Assembly: GCF_029510815.1 (NCBI RefSeq)
Contig: NZ_CP120360.1
Span: forward strand, 62,001 to 126,000
Origin: Janibacter sp. DB-40
GTDB taxonomy: Bacteria; Actinomycetota; Actinomycetes; Actinomycetales; Dermatophilaceae
Direction of reading: 5' to 3'
Length of the DNA: 64,000 nucleotides
The notes under the pieces are model-generated. The model saw only the letters and a list, made by a program, of their open reading frames with translations. It had not been told where the DNA came from and did no database searches. Positions 16,575 through 24,648 of this stretch are shown here, piece by piece; positions within the stretch are counted from its first letter, which is position 1, and every line of letters begins with the position of its first letter. The translations under genes were made by a program, and so were the position numbers.

Positions 16575-17572
16575 CGGACCGGCTCCCCTTCGCTGGTCGG
16601 GCCGCCGGCGTGGTCGCCGAGGCTCGGGGAGGGTCGCACGTCCCTCGTCGGGGACCCGTCCCCCGGCGTGTCGCGGTACAGCTCGAGGAAGACGTCGTCG
16701 AGGCTCGGCGGGGTGATCGTCAGGGTGTGCACCCCGGCGGCGTGGACCCGGCCGACGACGTCGGCGATCTGCGTCGCGTCGACGTGGCAGCGGATCTCCG
16801 GGCGCCCCTCGGAGGTGCTCGCCACCAGCCCGGTGACGCCGGGGACCGGGGCGAGGTCGAGCGGCCGGTCGGTCACGGCGTGCACCTGGCTGCTGGTGCT
16901 GCGGCGCAGCTCGGCGAGCGTCCCGGTCGTGACGGTCCGCCCCGAGCGGATGATGGTGACCCGGTCGGCGAGGGCCTCGACCTCCCCGAGGATGTGGCTC
17001 GACAGGAGCACGGTCGTGCCGTCGGCGACGCGCTCGCGCACGGTCTCCTGGAAGACCTGCTCCATGAGCGGGTCGAGGCCGGAGGTCGGCTCGTCGAGGA
17101 GCAGCAGCTCGACGTCGGCGGCGAGCGCGGCGATGAGCGAGACCTTCTGCTTGTTGCCGCTGGAGTAGTCGCGCGTCCGCTTGCGGGTGTCGAGGTCGAA
17201 GCGCTCGACCAGCTCGGCCCGGCGTCGCTCGTCGATGCCACCGTGGGCGCGACCGAGGATGTCGATGCACTGCCCGCCGGTCAGGCCCGGCCACAGGATG
17301 ACGTCGGCGGGCACGTAGGCGAGCCGCCGGTGCAGCGCGACGGCGGCTCGCCACGGGTCGCCGCCGAGGACGGTGACGGTGCCGCCGTCGGCGCGGGTGA
17401 GACCGAGCAGGACGCGGATGGTCGTCGACTTGCCGGAGCCGTTGGGGCCGAGGAAGCCGTGCACCTCACCGGGCGCGACGTCGAGGTCGAGCCCGTCGAG
17501 GGCCCGGGTGCTGCCGTACGCCTTGCGCAGGTCGGCGGCGTGGATGATCTGGTCGGGTGCGGTCTCGCTCAT
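16571..17572 (-). CDS. ABC transporter ATP-binding protein (drug-exporter type)
   Basis: A 333-aa ABC ATPase of the DrrA/antibiotic-exporter class. Walker A GPNGSGKST is at 42-50, the signature is the variant SSGNKQKV, Walker B is LLLLDEPTSGLDP and the switch His is in SSHILGEVE. A DrrA-type C-terminal extension (about 230-310, ending DDVFLELY) follows, then a Pro/Ser/Gly-rich tail. Start and stop overlap tetR and the permease by 4 nt (ATGA), so the three genes are translationally coupled. Confidence 0.9.
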   Translation of the reverse strand: MSETAPDQIIHAADLRKAYGSTRALDGLDLDVAPGEVHGFLGPNGSGKSTTIRVLLGLTRADGGTVTVLGGDPWRAAVALHRRLAYVPADVILWPGLTGGQCIDILGRAHGGIDERRRAELVERFDLDTRKRTRDYSSGNKQKVSLIAALAADVELLLLDEPTSGLDPLMEQVFQETVRERVADGTTVLLSSHILGEVEALADRVTIIRSGRTVTTGTLAELRRSTSSQVHAVTDRPLDLAPVPGVTGLVASTSEGRPEIRCHVDATQIADVVGRVHAAGVHTLTITPPSLDDVFLELYRDTPGDGSPTRDVRPSPSLGDHAGGPTSEGEPVR

Positions 17573-18222
17573 GGTCGCTCCTTCGACGAAGGGGGTCGGT
17601 CCCCGATCGCGGTGTCTGTCCCTGTATCCGGTGTGGGCAAGATCGCGGCATAGACACGCATCGCCTCGTCGGCCCACCGGGCGAAGCCGTCGCCGTGGAG
17701 CGGGTCGTAGCCGAGGACCTGCTGCCAGTGGTCGGCGAGCAGGAGGGTGCCGAGGTCGGAGGACATCGCCAGCGCCGCGCGGGTCTCCGGGTCGGGCCCG
17801 GCGAGGAGCTGTCCCGCCTCGTCCCAGGCGCGGAAGGTCTCGACGGTGCGGCGGTGCCAGGCGCTGAGCAGCTCGGTGGCGAGCGGGTCGCCGGTCATCA
17901 TCAGTCGGCGCAGGTAGGGGATGACGGGGGAGCCCTCGGGGAGGGCCTGCTGGAGCACCTCGGCGATCGAGGACCACTCGCCGGTGAGCCCGCTGTCGGT
18001 CGAGAGGTCGAAGAGCTCGTCCATCCGGTCGCGCACGTGCTCGACGACCGCCTGGCGCAGCCCCGCCTTGGACCCGAAGTGGTGCACGACGAGCGCCGCG
18101 GACACGCCGGCACGCTCGGCGATCTGCCGCATCGTCACCGCGTCCTCGCCGTGCTCGGCGAAGAGCTCGAGCGCTGCATCCCGCACCCGCGCCCGGGCCG
18201 TCCGGTCGTCCACTGAACTCAT
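17569..18222 (-). CDS. TetR family repressor of the ABC exporter operon
   Basis: A 217-aa TetR regulator. The N-terminal HTH (about 8-55) has the form AALELFAEHGEDAVTMRQIAERAGVSAALVVHHFGSKAGL; the C-terminal ligand domain is all-helical. I chose ATG 18222 rather than GTG 18231 because TAGTGT ends 7 nt upstream of the ATG and no Shine-Dalgarno exists. Two tandem palindromes cover the promoter and start, so autorepression of the whole operon is expected, released by a drug-like ligand. Its stop overlaps the ATPase start by 4 nt. Confidence 0.9.
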   Translation of the reverse strand: MSSVDDRTARARVRDAALELFAEHGEDAVTMRQIAERAGVSAALVVHHFGSKAGLRQAVVEHVRDRMDELFDLSTDSGLTGEWSSIAEVLQQALPEGSPVIPYLRRLMMTGDPLATELLSAWHRRTVETFRAWDEAGQLLAGPDPETRAALAMSSDLGTLLLADHWQQVLGYDPLHGDGFARWADEAMRVYAAILPTPDTGTDTAIGDRPPSSKERP

Positions 18223-18259
18223 GTTCAGCACACTAAACGCTGGTTCAGTGTCCGGTCAA
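18211..18259 (-). promoter_or_regulatory. Leaderless promoter with tandem TetR operators
   Basis: On the minus strand TTGACC (18254-18259) and TAGTGT (18230-18235) are 18 nt apart and transcription should begin at the ATG. Two palindromes of the form CACTRAAC-N4-GTTCAG cover it: 18211-18230 and 18231-18250, exactly 20 bp apart. Site 1 spans the start codon and site 2 the spacer, so a bound repressor would block both the promoter and the start. Confidence 0.75.
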
Positions 18260-18290
18260 GGTCTCCGCGTTGATCACTCCACCCCCCATT

Positions 18291-18397
18291 CGCAACTGCT
18301 TAGGCTCCTGCGAGTTGTGGGTGCCGCTCTTTCGCAACTGCTTAGGCTCCTGCAAAGCCTTGGGCGCCCCTCTTTCGCAACTGCTTGGGCTCCTGCG
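18291..18397. repeat. Triple array of the CGCAACTGCTTAGG-type intergenic repeat
   Basis: Three 22-nt copies begin at 18291, 18333 and 18376 (periods 42 and 43 bp). Flanking linkers are also partly conserved (TCTTTC before copies 2 and 3). The array lies between the divergent tetR and nucleotidyltransferase genes. The last copy belongs to a 92-bp segment duplicated in inverted orientation at 37251-37342. Spacers are not unique, so this is not CRISPR. Confidence 0.9.
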
Positions 18398-18442
18398 AGT
18401 TCGGGGCGCCGCGGTCCGGTGTGGCTGAGTAGGGTCGCGACC

Positions 18443-19030
18443 ATGTCAGCGACGGTGAGCGGGCTCGTCCTCGCGGCGGGGGCGGGGCGCCGGATGGGCA
18501 TGCCCAAGGCGCTCAAGACCGATCCCGACGGCACCTCGTGGCTCGCCCGGGCGGTCGCCGTGCTCCGTGACGGCGGGTGCGCGGACGTCACCGTCGTCCT
18601 CGGGGCCTGCGGGGGCCGCGCTGCCGAGCTCGTCCCCGACGTGCCGCACCTGCTCTGCCCTGACTGGGACGAGGGGATCGGCGCCTCGCTCGCCCACGGG
18701 CTGCGCCACCTGACCGCCCGCCCCGACGTCGACGCTGTGCTCGTCCACCTCGTCGACCTCCCCGACGTGACGGCGGACGTCCCCCGCCGTCTGCTGGCGA
18801 AGGGGGCCGCCCCGGCCGATCTGCGCCGCGCCGTCTACGACGGCGTGCCCGGCCACCCGGTGCTCATCGGCCGTGACCACTGGGCGCCCCTGCTCGCGGA
18901 GCTCGCCGGCGACCGCGGTGCCGGGCCCTACCTGCGTCGCCACGGCGCCGTCGAGGTCGAGTGCGGTGACCTCGCCACCGGGCGCGACGTCGACACCCCC
19001 GTCGTCGACACCCCGGACGCCCGGGACTGA
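18443..19030 (+). CDS. MobA-like nucleotidyltransferase family protein
   Basis: A 195-aa NTP transferase of the MobA/MocA (CTP/GTP:molybdopterin-like) class. The nucleotide motif LAAGAGRRMGMPK is at 10-22 and the metal-binding LVDLPDV near 101-107. Such proteins attach a nucleotide to molybdopterin in xanthine-dehydrogenase-type enzymes, but no molybdoenzyme gene is nearby, so the substrate is open. The ATG follows TAGGGT by 7 nt (leaderless). This promoter and start are duplicated at 37 kb. Confidence 0.82.
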   Translation: MSATVSGLVLAAGAGRRMGMPKALKTDPDGTSWLARAVAVLRDGGCADVTVVLGACGGRAAELVPDVPHLLCPDWDEGIGASLAHGLRHLTARPDVDAVLVHLVDLPDVTADVPRRLLAKGAAPADLRRAVYDGVPGHPVLIGRDHWAPLLAELAGDRGAGPYLRRHGAVEVECGDLATGRDVDTPVVDTPDARD

Positions 19031-19075
19031 CCGGCGGTGGTGGGGGACCCCCTTCGCCCGGCTACCGTCGTGCCC

Positions 19076-20581
19076 ATGACGGACAGCACGGTGCGCACGG
19101 CACCGGAGCCGCTGCCGGACAACCCGTGGCCGGCGCTGTGGGCGCTGGTCATCGGCTTCTTCATGATCCTCGTCGACGTCTCGATCGTCTCGATCGCGAC
19201 GCCGGCGCTGATGTCGTCCTTCGACGCGGGGATCGAGCCGGTGCTGTGGGTGACGAGCGCCTACCTGCTCGCCTACGCGGTGCCGCTGCTGATCACCGGG
19301 CGCTTCGGTGACCGCTACGGCCCCAAGCGGGTCTACCTCGTCGGCCTGACGGTCTTCACGCTCGCCTCCCTCGCGTGCGGGCTCAGCCCGACGATCCACT
19401 GGCTCGTCGGCGCGCGGGTCGTGCAGGGCCTGGGTGCCTCGCTGATGACCCCGCAGACGATGGCCGTGATCACCCGGACCTTCCCGCCGGAGCGACGGGG
19501 GTCGGCCATGGCCCTGTGGGGCGCCACCGCCGGCGTGGCCTTTCTCGTCGGCCCGCTGCTCGGTGGCCTGCTCCTCGACGCGCTGGGGTGGGAGTGGATC
19601 TTCTTCATCAACGTCCCCGTCGGTGTCATCGGCCTGGTCATGGCTGTGCGTCTCGTGCCCTCCCTGCGCACCCACGCGCACGCGATGGACTGGGTCGGGG
19701 TCGTGCTCTCCGCGGTCGGGCTCTTCCTCGTGATCTTCGGGCTGCAGGAGGGCGAGGGTCACGACTGGGGCAGCATCGTCGGACCGGTCACCGTCCCGGT
19801 GCTCATCGGCGCCGGGGTCCTCGTGCTCGCGGTCTTCGTCGGCTGGCAGGCGCGCGGGCCGGAGGAGCCGCTCGTGCCGCTCACCCTCTTCACCGACCGC
19901 AACTTCTCCCTGTCGAACGTCGCCATCACGATGATGAGCCTCGCCGTCACCGCGATGATGTTCCCGCTCCTCGTCTGGCTGCAGACGGTGCGCGGGTTCA
20001 CCCCGACCGGGGCGGCCGTGGTCATCGCGCCGCAGGCGATCGCCTCGATCGTGCTCGCACGCCGGGTCGGCCACCTCGTCGACCGGATCCACCCGCGGGT
20101 GCTGCCCACCGTCGGTCTCGGCGGCTTCGCGGTCACCCTCTTCGTCCTCGCCGCGCTGATGACACCGGACTCCCCGCTGTGGGCGGTCCTCATCGCCGTC
20201 GCCTTCATCGGCATCACCGGCGCCTGCGTCTGGGGCCCGCTCGCGACGACCGCCAACCGCAACCTCCCGCTGCACCAGGCCGGCGCGGGAGCGGGGATCT
20301 ACAACGCGACCCGGCAGGTCGGGGCGGTCATCGGCTCGGCGGCCATCGCCGCGGTCATGTCGGCCCGGATCGCCGCGCACCTGGGGCCGGGAGCCGCGGA
20401 GCAGTTCGCCGGTGGAGCCGAGGGCGCAGCAGCGAAGGGGGCCTCCGGCCTCCCACCGCAGGTCGCCGAGTCCCTGTCGGCCGCCTTCGCCGAGTCGATG
20501 CTCCTGCCTGCAGGTGTCCTCGTCGTCGGCGCCGTGGCTGCGGTCGCGCTGGAGCAGATGCGCCACGTGCGGCCACGCTGA
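19076..20581 (+). CDS. MFS transporter, DHA2 (14-TM drug exporter) family
   Basis: A 501-aa major facilitator of the EmrB/QacA family with about 14 transmembrane helices. Motif A-like GRFGDRYGPKRVYL, motif C-like TAGVAFLVGPLLGGLLLDALGW and the start helix FFMILVDVSIVSIATPAL are diagnostic. It should export drugs by proton antiport; the substrate is unknown. The ATG at 19076 lies 7 nt after TACCGT, so it probably has its own leaderless promoter despite the 45-nt gap to the gene before it. Confidence 0.9.
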   Translation: MTDSTVRTAPEPLPDNPWPALWALVIGFFMILVDVSIVSIATPALMSSFDAGIEPVLWVTSAYLLAYAVPLLITGRFGDRYGPKRVYLVGLTVFTLASLACGLSPTIHWLVGARVVQGLGASLMTPQTMAVITRTFPPERRGSAMALWGATAGVAFLVGPLLGGLLLDALGWEWIFFINVPVGVIGLVMAVRLVPSLRTHAHAMDWVGVVLSAVGLFLVIFGLQEGEGHDWGSIVGPVTVPVLIGAGVLVLAVFVGWQARGPEEPLVPLTLFTDRNFSLSNVAITMMSLAVTAMMFPLLVWLQTVRGFTPTGAAVVIAPQAIASIVLARRVGHLVDRIHPRVLPTVGLGGFAVTLFVLAALMTPDSPLWAVLIAVAFIGITGACVWGPLATTANRNLPLHQAGAGAGIYNATRQVGAVIGSAAIAAVMSARIAAHLGPGAAEQFAGGAEGAAAKGASGLPPQVAESLSAAFAESMLLPAGVLVVGAVAAVALEQMRHVRPR

Positions 20582-20601
20582 GGGCGCATGGGTCTGGTGC
20601 C

Positions 20602-20720
20602 GCGGACGGTGAGGCAACGTCGGCCTTGGCGCACCGTCCGCACCACCTGCGCGTACTCGTCACCCAAGGTGGTCAGTGCGGACGGCGGCCTGAGCCGGCC
20701 GACGCTGCCTCATCGTCCGC
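20602..20720. terminator. Nested 119-bp inverted repeat between convergent genes
   Basis: Outer arms 20602-20625 and 20697-20720 are 24 nt with 2 mismatches. Inside them a second stem pairs CCGTCCGCAC (about 20634-20643) with GTGCGGACGG (about 20676-20685). GCGGACGGTG-like words occur four times in alternating orientation, so alternative foldings exist. It fills the gap between the DHA2 exporter and the ATL gene and probably works as a two-way terminator. Confidence 0.7.
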
Positions 20721-20738
20721 TGAGAGCTGCCCCGTGCC

Positions 20739-21074
20739 TCAGCGCAGGTCGGCCACGGCGGTTGCGTGTGCCCGCGCGAGCTCCTCGAGGTCGACGCGCT
20801 GCTCGGCGATCCGGCAGCCGAGGCCGTTCGGCTTGACCGGGATGCCCTCGCCGCGCCAGTGGTCGAAGGCCTTCTGGCGCTTGTGCTTCGGTGGGTCACC
20901 GGCGGCGTTGACCACCCGCCACCAGGCGACGCCGCCGCCGTACTCGCGCAGGATCGTGCCGACGTGGCGCGGGCCGGTGCCGACGAGGGCGGCGATGTCG
21001 CCGTAGGAGATGACGCGGCCGGACGGGACGAGCTCGACCGCCCGCAGCACCTTCTCCACCAGGACCTCGTCCAC
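20739..21074 (-). CDS. Alkyltransferase-like (ATL/MGMT-family) protein
   Basis: A 111-aa MGMT-fold DNA-binding protein. The alkyl-acceptor motif PCHRV is replaced by AWWRVV (50-55), with Trp in place of the reactive Cys. That is the hallmark of ATL proteins, which bind O6-alkylguanine without repairing it and flag it for nucleotide excision repair. The N-terminal winged-helix part ([11 protein letters not shown]) is intact. The start is 3 nt from the stop of the cyclophilin gene, so both form one transcript. Confidence 0.9.
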   Translation of the reverse strand: MDEVLVEKVLRAVELVPSGRVISYGDIAALVGTGPRHVGTILREYGGGVAWWRVVNAAGDPPKHKRQKAFDHWRGEGIPVKPNGLGCRIAEQRVDLEELARAHATAVADLR

Positions 21075-21077
21075 GGC

Positions 21078-21749
21078 TCACTCCTCGGTGATCGTCACGC
21101 TCTCGATGGTGTGGACCGTCTCCGGCGGGCCCTCGCCGGTCGAGCCGTCGGCCTCGATCGTCTCGACGACGTCCATCCCGCCGGTGACCGTGCCGAAGAG
21201 GCTGTAGTTCGGCGGCAGGCCGACGCCCGCCTCGCCGGTGACGATGAAGAACTGCGAGCCGTTGGTGTCCGGGCCGGCGTTGGCCATCGCGACCGACCCG
21301 ACCTCGTACTCACCGGCCTCGGGCAGCTCGTCGTCGAACTGGTAGCCCGGCCCGCCGCTGCCGTCACCGGAGGGGTCGCCACCCTGCGCCATGAAGTCCT
21401 GGATGACGCGGTGGAAGGTCAGACCGTCGTAGTAGTGGTAGCGCGCCAGGACGACGAAGTTGTTGACCGTCGTCGGCGCCTTCCCCTCGAGCAGGTCGAC
21501 CTCGATGTCGCCGGCGTCCGTGGTGAGGGTCGCCGCGTAGTCCGTCGACTCGTCGATGCACATCGGCGGCGCCTGCTCGAACTGCGTGACCCGCTCCGCG
21601 CTCCCGTCGGCCGGCGGGCACTCGGTGGCGCCACTGCTGCTGCTGCTGCCACCGCCACCGCCGCCCTCGCCGTCCTCGCTCCCGGACCCGCTGCACCCGG
21701 GGAGGACGAGGGCGGCAGCGGCGACGAGGGGGAGCAGGCGAGGGGTCAT
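21078..21749 (-). CDS. Cyclophilin-type peptidyl-prolyl isomerase lipoprotein
   Basis: A 223-aa secreted lipoprotein. The signal peptide ends in the lipobox LPGC (Cys19), followed by a Gly/Ser linker and a cyclophilin domain with the active-site strings [15 protein letters not shown] and GSQFFIVTG. It should catalyse proline isomerisation of exported proteins outside the membrane. The ATG follows TACACT by 6 nt (leaderless). The Gly and Ser runs (residues 27-39) are short codon repeats. Downstream it is coupled to the ATL gene. Confidence 0.9.
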   Translation of the reverse strand: MTPRLLPLVAAAALVLPGCSGSGSEDGEGGGGGGSSSSSGATECPPADGSAERVTQFEQAPPMCIDESTDYAATLTTDAGDIEVDLLEGKAPTTVNNFVVLARYHYYDGLTFHRVIQDFMAQGGDPSGDGSGGPGYQFDDELPEAGEYEVGSVAMANAGPDTNGSQFFIVTGEAGVGLPPNYSLFGTVTGGMDVVETIEADGSTGEGPPETVHTIESVTITEE

Positions 21750-21780
21750 GGGGTGAGTGTAGGAGGGGCCCGGGCGCATC

Positions 21781-22709
21781 ATGGGAGGCATGAGCGCCTT
21801 CACCGACACCTTCGGCATCCGTACCCCGATCGTCCTGGCACCCATGGCCGGCGTGGCCGGCGGCCGTCTCGCCCACGCGGTCTCCATCGCCGGCGGGTTC
21901 GGGATGATCGGCACCCGCGGCTCCTCGTCGCCCGACTGGATCCGCGAGCAGGCGGCGATCGCGGGGGAGGGGGCCACTCCCTTCGGCATCGGTCTGATGG
22001 CCTGGGTGCCGGACCTGCGCACCCAGCTCGAGGCGATCCTCGCGCTCGAGGGCGACTCCCGGCCGGCGCTGGTCTCGGTCTCCTTCGGCGAGCTCGCCGA
22101 GCCGACCCGGGTGCTGCGCGAGGCGGGGTTCGCCGTGGCCTGCCAGGTCGGCAACGCCGCCGATGTCGCCGCGGCCGCGGCAGCCGGTGCCGACGTCATC
22201 GTGGCCCGTGGGGGCGAAGGGGGCGGACACGGCCGCAACGAGATGGCCACCGAGGAGATCCTCGCGCTCGCCCTCGAGGAGACCGACCGTCCGGTCCTGG
22301 CGGCCGGCGGCATCGCGGACGCGGCCGACGTCTCCCGGGTGATGGCGGCGGGGGCGGCCGGGGCCTGGTGCGGCACTGCCTTCCTCACCTGCCGCGAGGC
22401 GGACAGCCCGCACGCGGCGCGCACCGCGATCGGCAGGGCGGCGTACACGAGGTACTCCCGCGTCCACGACGTCGCGCAGGGCCTGGACTGGCCGCGGGAG
22501 TTCGGTGGCCGGGCGGTGGCGACGGACTTCGTCGAGGCCTGGGCGGGGCGCGAGGACGAGATGACGCAGCAGGCCCGCGCCGAGCACGCCGCGGGCCTGG
22601 CGGAGGGGACACCGCGTACACGCCGCTCTACGCCGGCGTCCGCGTCGACCGGCTCGGCTCGGAGGTCGACGCGGCCGACGTGGTCTCGGCCCTGACCCCG
22701 CGGCCCTGA
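21781..22709 (+). CDS. Nitronate monooxygenase-family FMN oxidoreductase, frameshifted near the 3' end
   Basis: A TIM-barrel flavoprotein of the nitronate monooxygenase/2-nitropropane dioxygenase family: APMAGVAGG near the N-terminus, [11 protein letters not shown] as the FMN-phosphate/catalytic His region, and [21 protein letters not shown]. In the starting frame the end (to 22695) becomes Arg/Ser-rich nonsense after 22608, while the next frame gives the expected tail [23 protein letters not shown] to 22709. Adding one G to the GGGG run at 22605-22608 joins them. ATG 21790 is an alternative start. Probably a sequencing error. Confidence 0.8.
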
Positions 22710-22729
22710 CCGTTCTCGCACCGGAGTTC

Positions 22730-22812
22730 GCAGGAGCCCAAGCAGTTGCGGGAGGTGTTCGCAGGAGCCCAAGCAGTTGCGGGGGGTGTTCGCAGGAGCC
22801 CAAGCAGCTGCG
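22730..22812. repeat. Triple array of the GCAGGAGCCCAAGCAGTTGCG repeat
   Basis: Three 21-nt copies begin at 22730, 22761 and 22792, with an exact 31-bp period, shorter than the 42-bp arrays elsewhere. Linkers are also repeated (GGNGGTGTTC). It lies between the NMO-type gene and the 495-aa unknown gene, both on the plus strand, and runs in the opposite sense to the 18-kb array. Confidence 0.9.
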
Positions 22813-22865
22813 GTGGCCCGTGGTGGAACTTGCTCCCGTGTGAGCGCTGACACAAGGATGGGCCC

Positions 22866-24353
22866 ATGAGCGACGAGACCTCCGCGGGTGTCCACTTCCC
22901 GGCCGACGACCAGGGCAGACGGTCAACGACCACGACGACGAAGGGGGTCCTCGCCGACTCCGTGCGCGGCGTCGACGCGGCCCTGGCCGAGCGCATCGAC
23001 GGCTCCCGCGAGTGGCGCAAGGACTATGTCGACCTCGTCCACGCGGTGACCGCCGCCAGCGCCGGCTCCGCCGACCGCGCCGCGCGGATAGCCACCGACG
23101 GCCTGGCCTCGATGCGTCGCCGGATGGTCCTCGTCGACCCCTCCGGCACCGAGGTGCCCCTCGAGGAGGCGACGCCGACGATGCCTGCCGGTGCGGCCCC
23201 CTTCGGCACCGAGACCGTGCGCGGCACCGCCGCCCCGGAGACCACCCTGCGGGTCCCGCTCGACGGGCGGGTGCTCGAGGGCGAGGAGCTGCGCGGGCAG
23301 CTCGCGTCCTGGGTCGACCGCCAGCTCGTCGAGCCCTCCTTCGCCACGGCGGTCGGCGAGGTCATCGACCACCCGGAGTGGCTGACGCTGCCCGGCCGGC
23401 GGGTGCTGCTCGTCGGGGCCGGCGCCGAGATGGGGCCGCTCGAGTCGCTGCTGTCCTGGGGCGCCGACGTCATGGCGATCGACCTGCCCCGCAGTCGTGC
23501 CTGGCGGCACAAGAAGGGCCTGGCCACCCGCGGCGCGGGCACGCTGACCTTCCCCGTCGACGGGTCGGGCGACTCCGGCGCCGACGTCGTCCACCAGCCC
23601 GGCCAGGTGCTCGAGTGGATCCGTCGCGAGCGCGGTGACGACCCCCTCGCTGTCGGGATGCACGCCTACGCCGACTCCGGGGTGCACGTGCGCGTCAGTG
23701 CCGCGATGGACCTGATCATGGACGAGCTGACCGCCGACGACGCCGGGACCGCGCTCGGGTGGCTGGCCACGCCGACGGACGCCTTCGTGGTGCCGCCGGA
23801 GGTCGTCGCGGCCGCCCGCGCCCGCTGGGACTCGCGGGGCCCGACCATCGCGTCGCTCCAGGCGCCCCTGCGGGCCCTGGGTCGGGGCAGGCTCTTCGCC
23901 CCCGCCTACCGGGACGCGCACGAGGGGCAGCCGGGGATCGCGGACGTGCTCGTGCCCCAGCAGGGCCCCAACTACGCGATCGCCAAGCGGCTCCAGCGGT
24001 GGCGCGGGGTGGCCGCCGAGGGCGCGGGGCAGCGGGTGTCCTTCAACGTCGCACCGGCCACGTGGACGCGCTCGGTGACGAAGAACCCGGTGCTGGGCGC
24101 GGCGTACGGCGGGGCGCACCACTTCGGGGTCGAGGTCTTCCGTCCGGAGACGGTCCGTCCGCTGATGGCGGCGCTGCTCGTGCGTGACCTCGTGCGTGAA
24201 GCGCCGGTGCGCTCGCACCCCGAGGAGCTCTTCAGCGAGGCCGCGGCCCACGGGGGCCTCTGGCGCGTGGGCTACGAGCCGAAGGCGGTGCTCGGCGTGG
24301 CGGCCGCCGCGGGTCTGCCCGGGTCCGTCGCGCGGCGGCTGCGACGCGGCTGA
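22866..24353 (+). CDS. Conserved hypothetical protein with Rossmann-like nucleotide-binding core
   Basis: A 495-aa protein I cannot assign. Residues 176-207 form a clear beta-alpha-beta nucleotide site with GAGAEMG (184-190) and an acidic strand end AIDLPR, as in NAD- or SAM-binding folds. Towards the C-terminus FNVAPATWTRSVTKNP and HHFGVEVFRPETVRPLMAALLV look like strongly conserved blocks. From memory similar blocks occur in algal and oomycete hypothetical proteins, so the family may span kingdoms. No signal peptide or membrane helix is seen. The only promoter hint is AAGGAT 6 nt before the ATG. Confidence 0.75.
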   Translation: MSDETSAGVHFPADDQGRRSTTTTTKGVLADSVRGVDAALAERIDGSREWRKDYVDLVHAVTAASAGSADRAARIATDGLASMRRRMVLVDPSGTEVPLEEATPTMPAGAAPFGTETVRGTAAPETTLRVPLDGRVLEGEELRGQLASWVDRQLVEPSFATAVGEVIDHPEWLTLPGRRVLLVGAGAEMGPLESLLSWGADVMAIDLPRSRAWRHKKGLATRGAGTLTFPVDGSGDSGADVVHQPGQVLEWIRRERGDDPLAVGMHAYADSGVHVRVSAAMDLIMDELTADDAGTALGWLATPTDAFVVPPEVVAAARARWDSRGPTIASLQAPLRALGRGRLFAPAYRDAHEGQPGIADVLVPQQGPNYAIAKRLQRWRGVAAEGAGQRVSFNVAPATWTRSVTKNPVLGAAYGGAHHFGVEVFRPETVRPLMAALLVRDLVREAPVRSHPEELFSEAAAHGGLWRVGYEPKAVLGVAAAAGLPGSVARRLRRG

Positions 24354-24648
24354 GCCTGCCCCTGCCGCGGTGTGATCGACTGCGGCGAGTCGGACCGTGG
24401 CCCGACATGGATGTAGCCCCGTGGGACGGGGGACCGCCTGGGTGGCGGTCCGTCGCACGGGGCTACATCCGACGTGTGTCGGACCCACCACCCCAGGGTC
24501 GGTGGCGGGGCCGACTGCGAACGACGACGACGTAGGAGGAAACAGGTAAACCTTCGTCGCGTGCTCTGCGAGGAAGTCTGCCCCGCTTGGCTGGGACCAG
24601 CCTGAGTGCCGGCTGCGGGTCACCTCCACGAGCCGCACCGAGACCGGC
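24354..24648. other. Convergent intergenic region with a long hairpin; no gene seen
   Basis: This 295-bp gap lies between two convergent genes. A strong stem-loop occupies 24409-24470: perfect outer arms GGATGTAGCCCCGTG (24409-24423) and complement (24456-24470), with an inner GGACCGCC/GGCGGTCC stem (24431-24438 and 24444-24451). It should stop transcription from both sides. The rest (24471-24648) has small dyads such as GGCTGGGACCAGCC but no start with a Shine-Dalgarno and no RNA family I recognise. Confidence 0.6.

Noticed and set aside
14836..17354. Very long alternative frames through the ABC exporter genes
   Set aside because: Their products are Arg/Pro/Ala-rich without domains; they are high-GC shadows of the real genes.
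18291..18397. CRISPR-like tandem repeats
   Set aside because: Only three copies, linkers are themselves conserved between copies, and no cas genes are present in the window.
24571..24590. GCGAGGAAGTCTGCCCC resembling the RNase P RNA core
   Set aside because: Other conserved RNase P elements are missing and the available gap is too short (295 bp with a hairpin).
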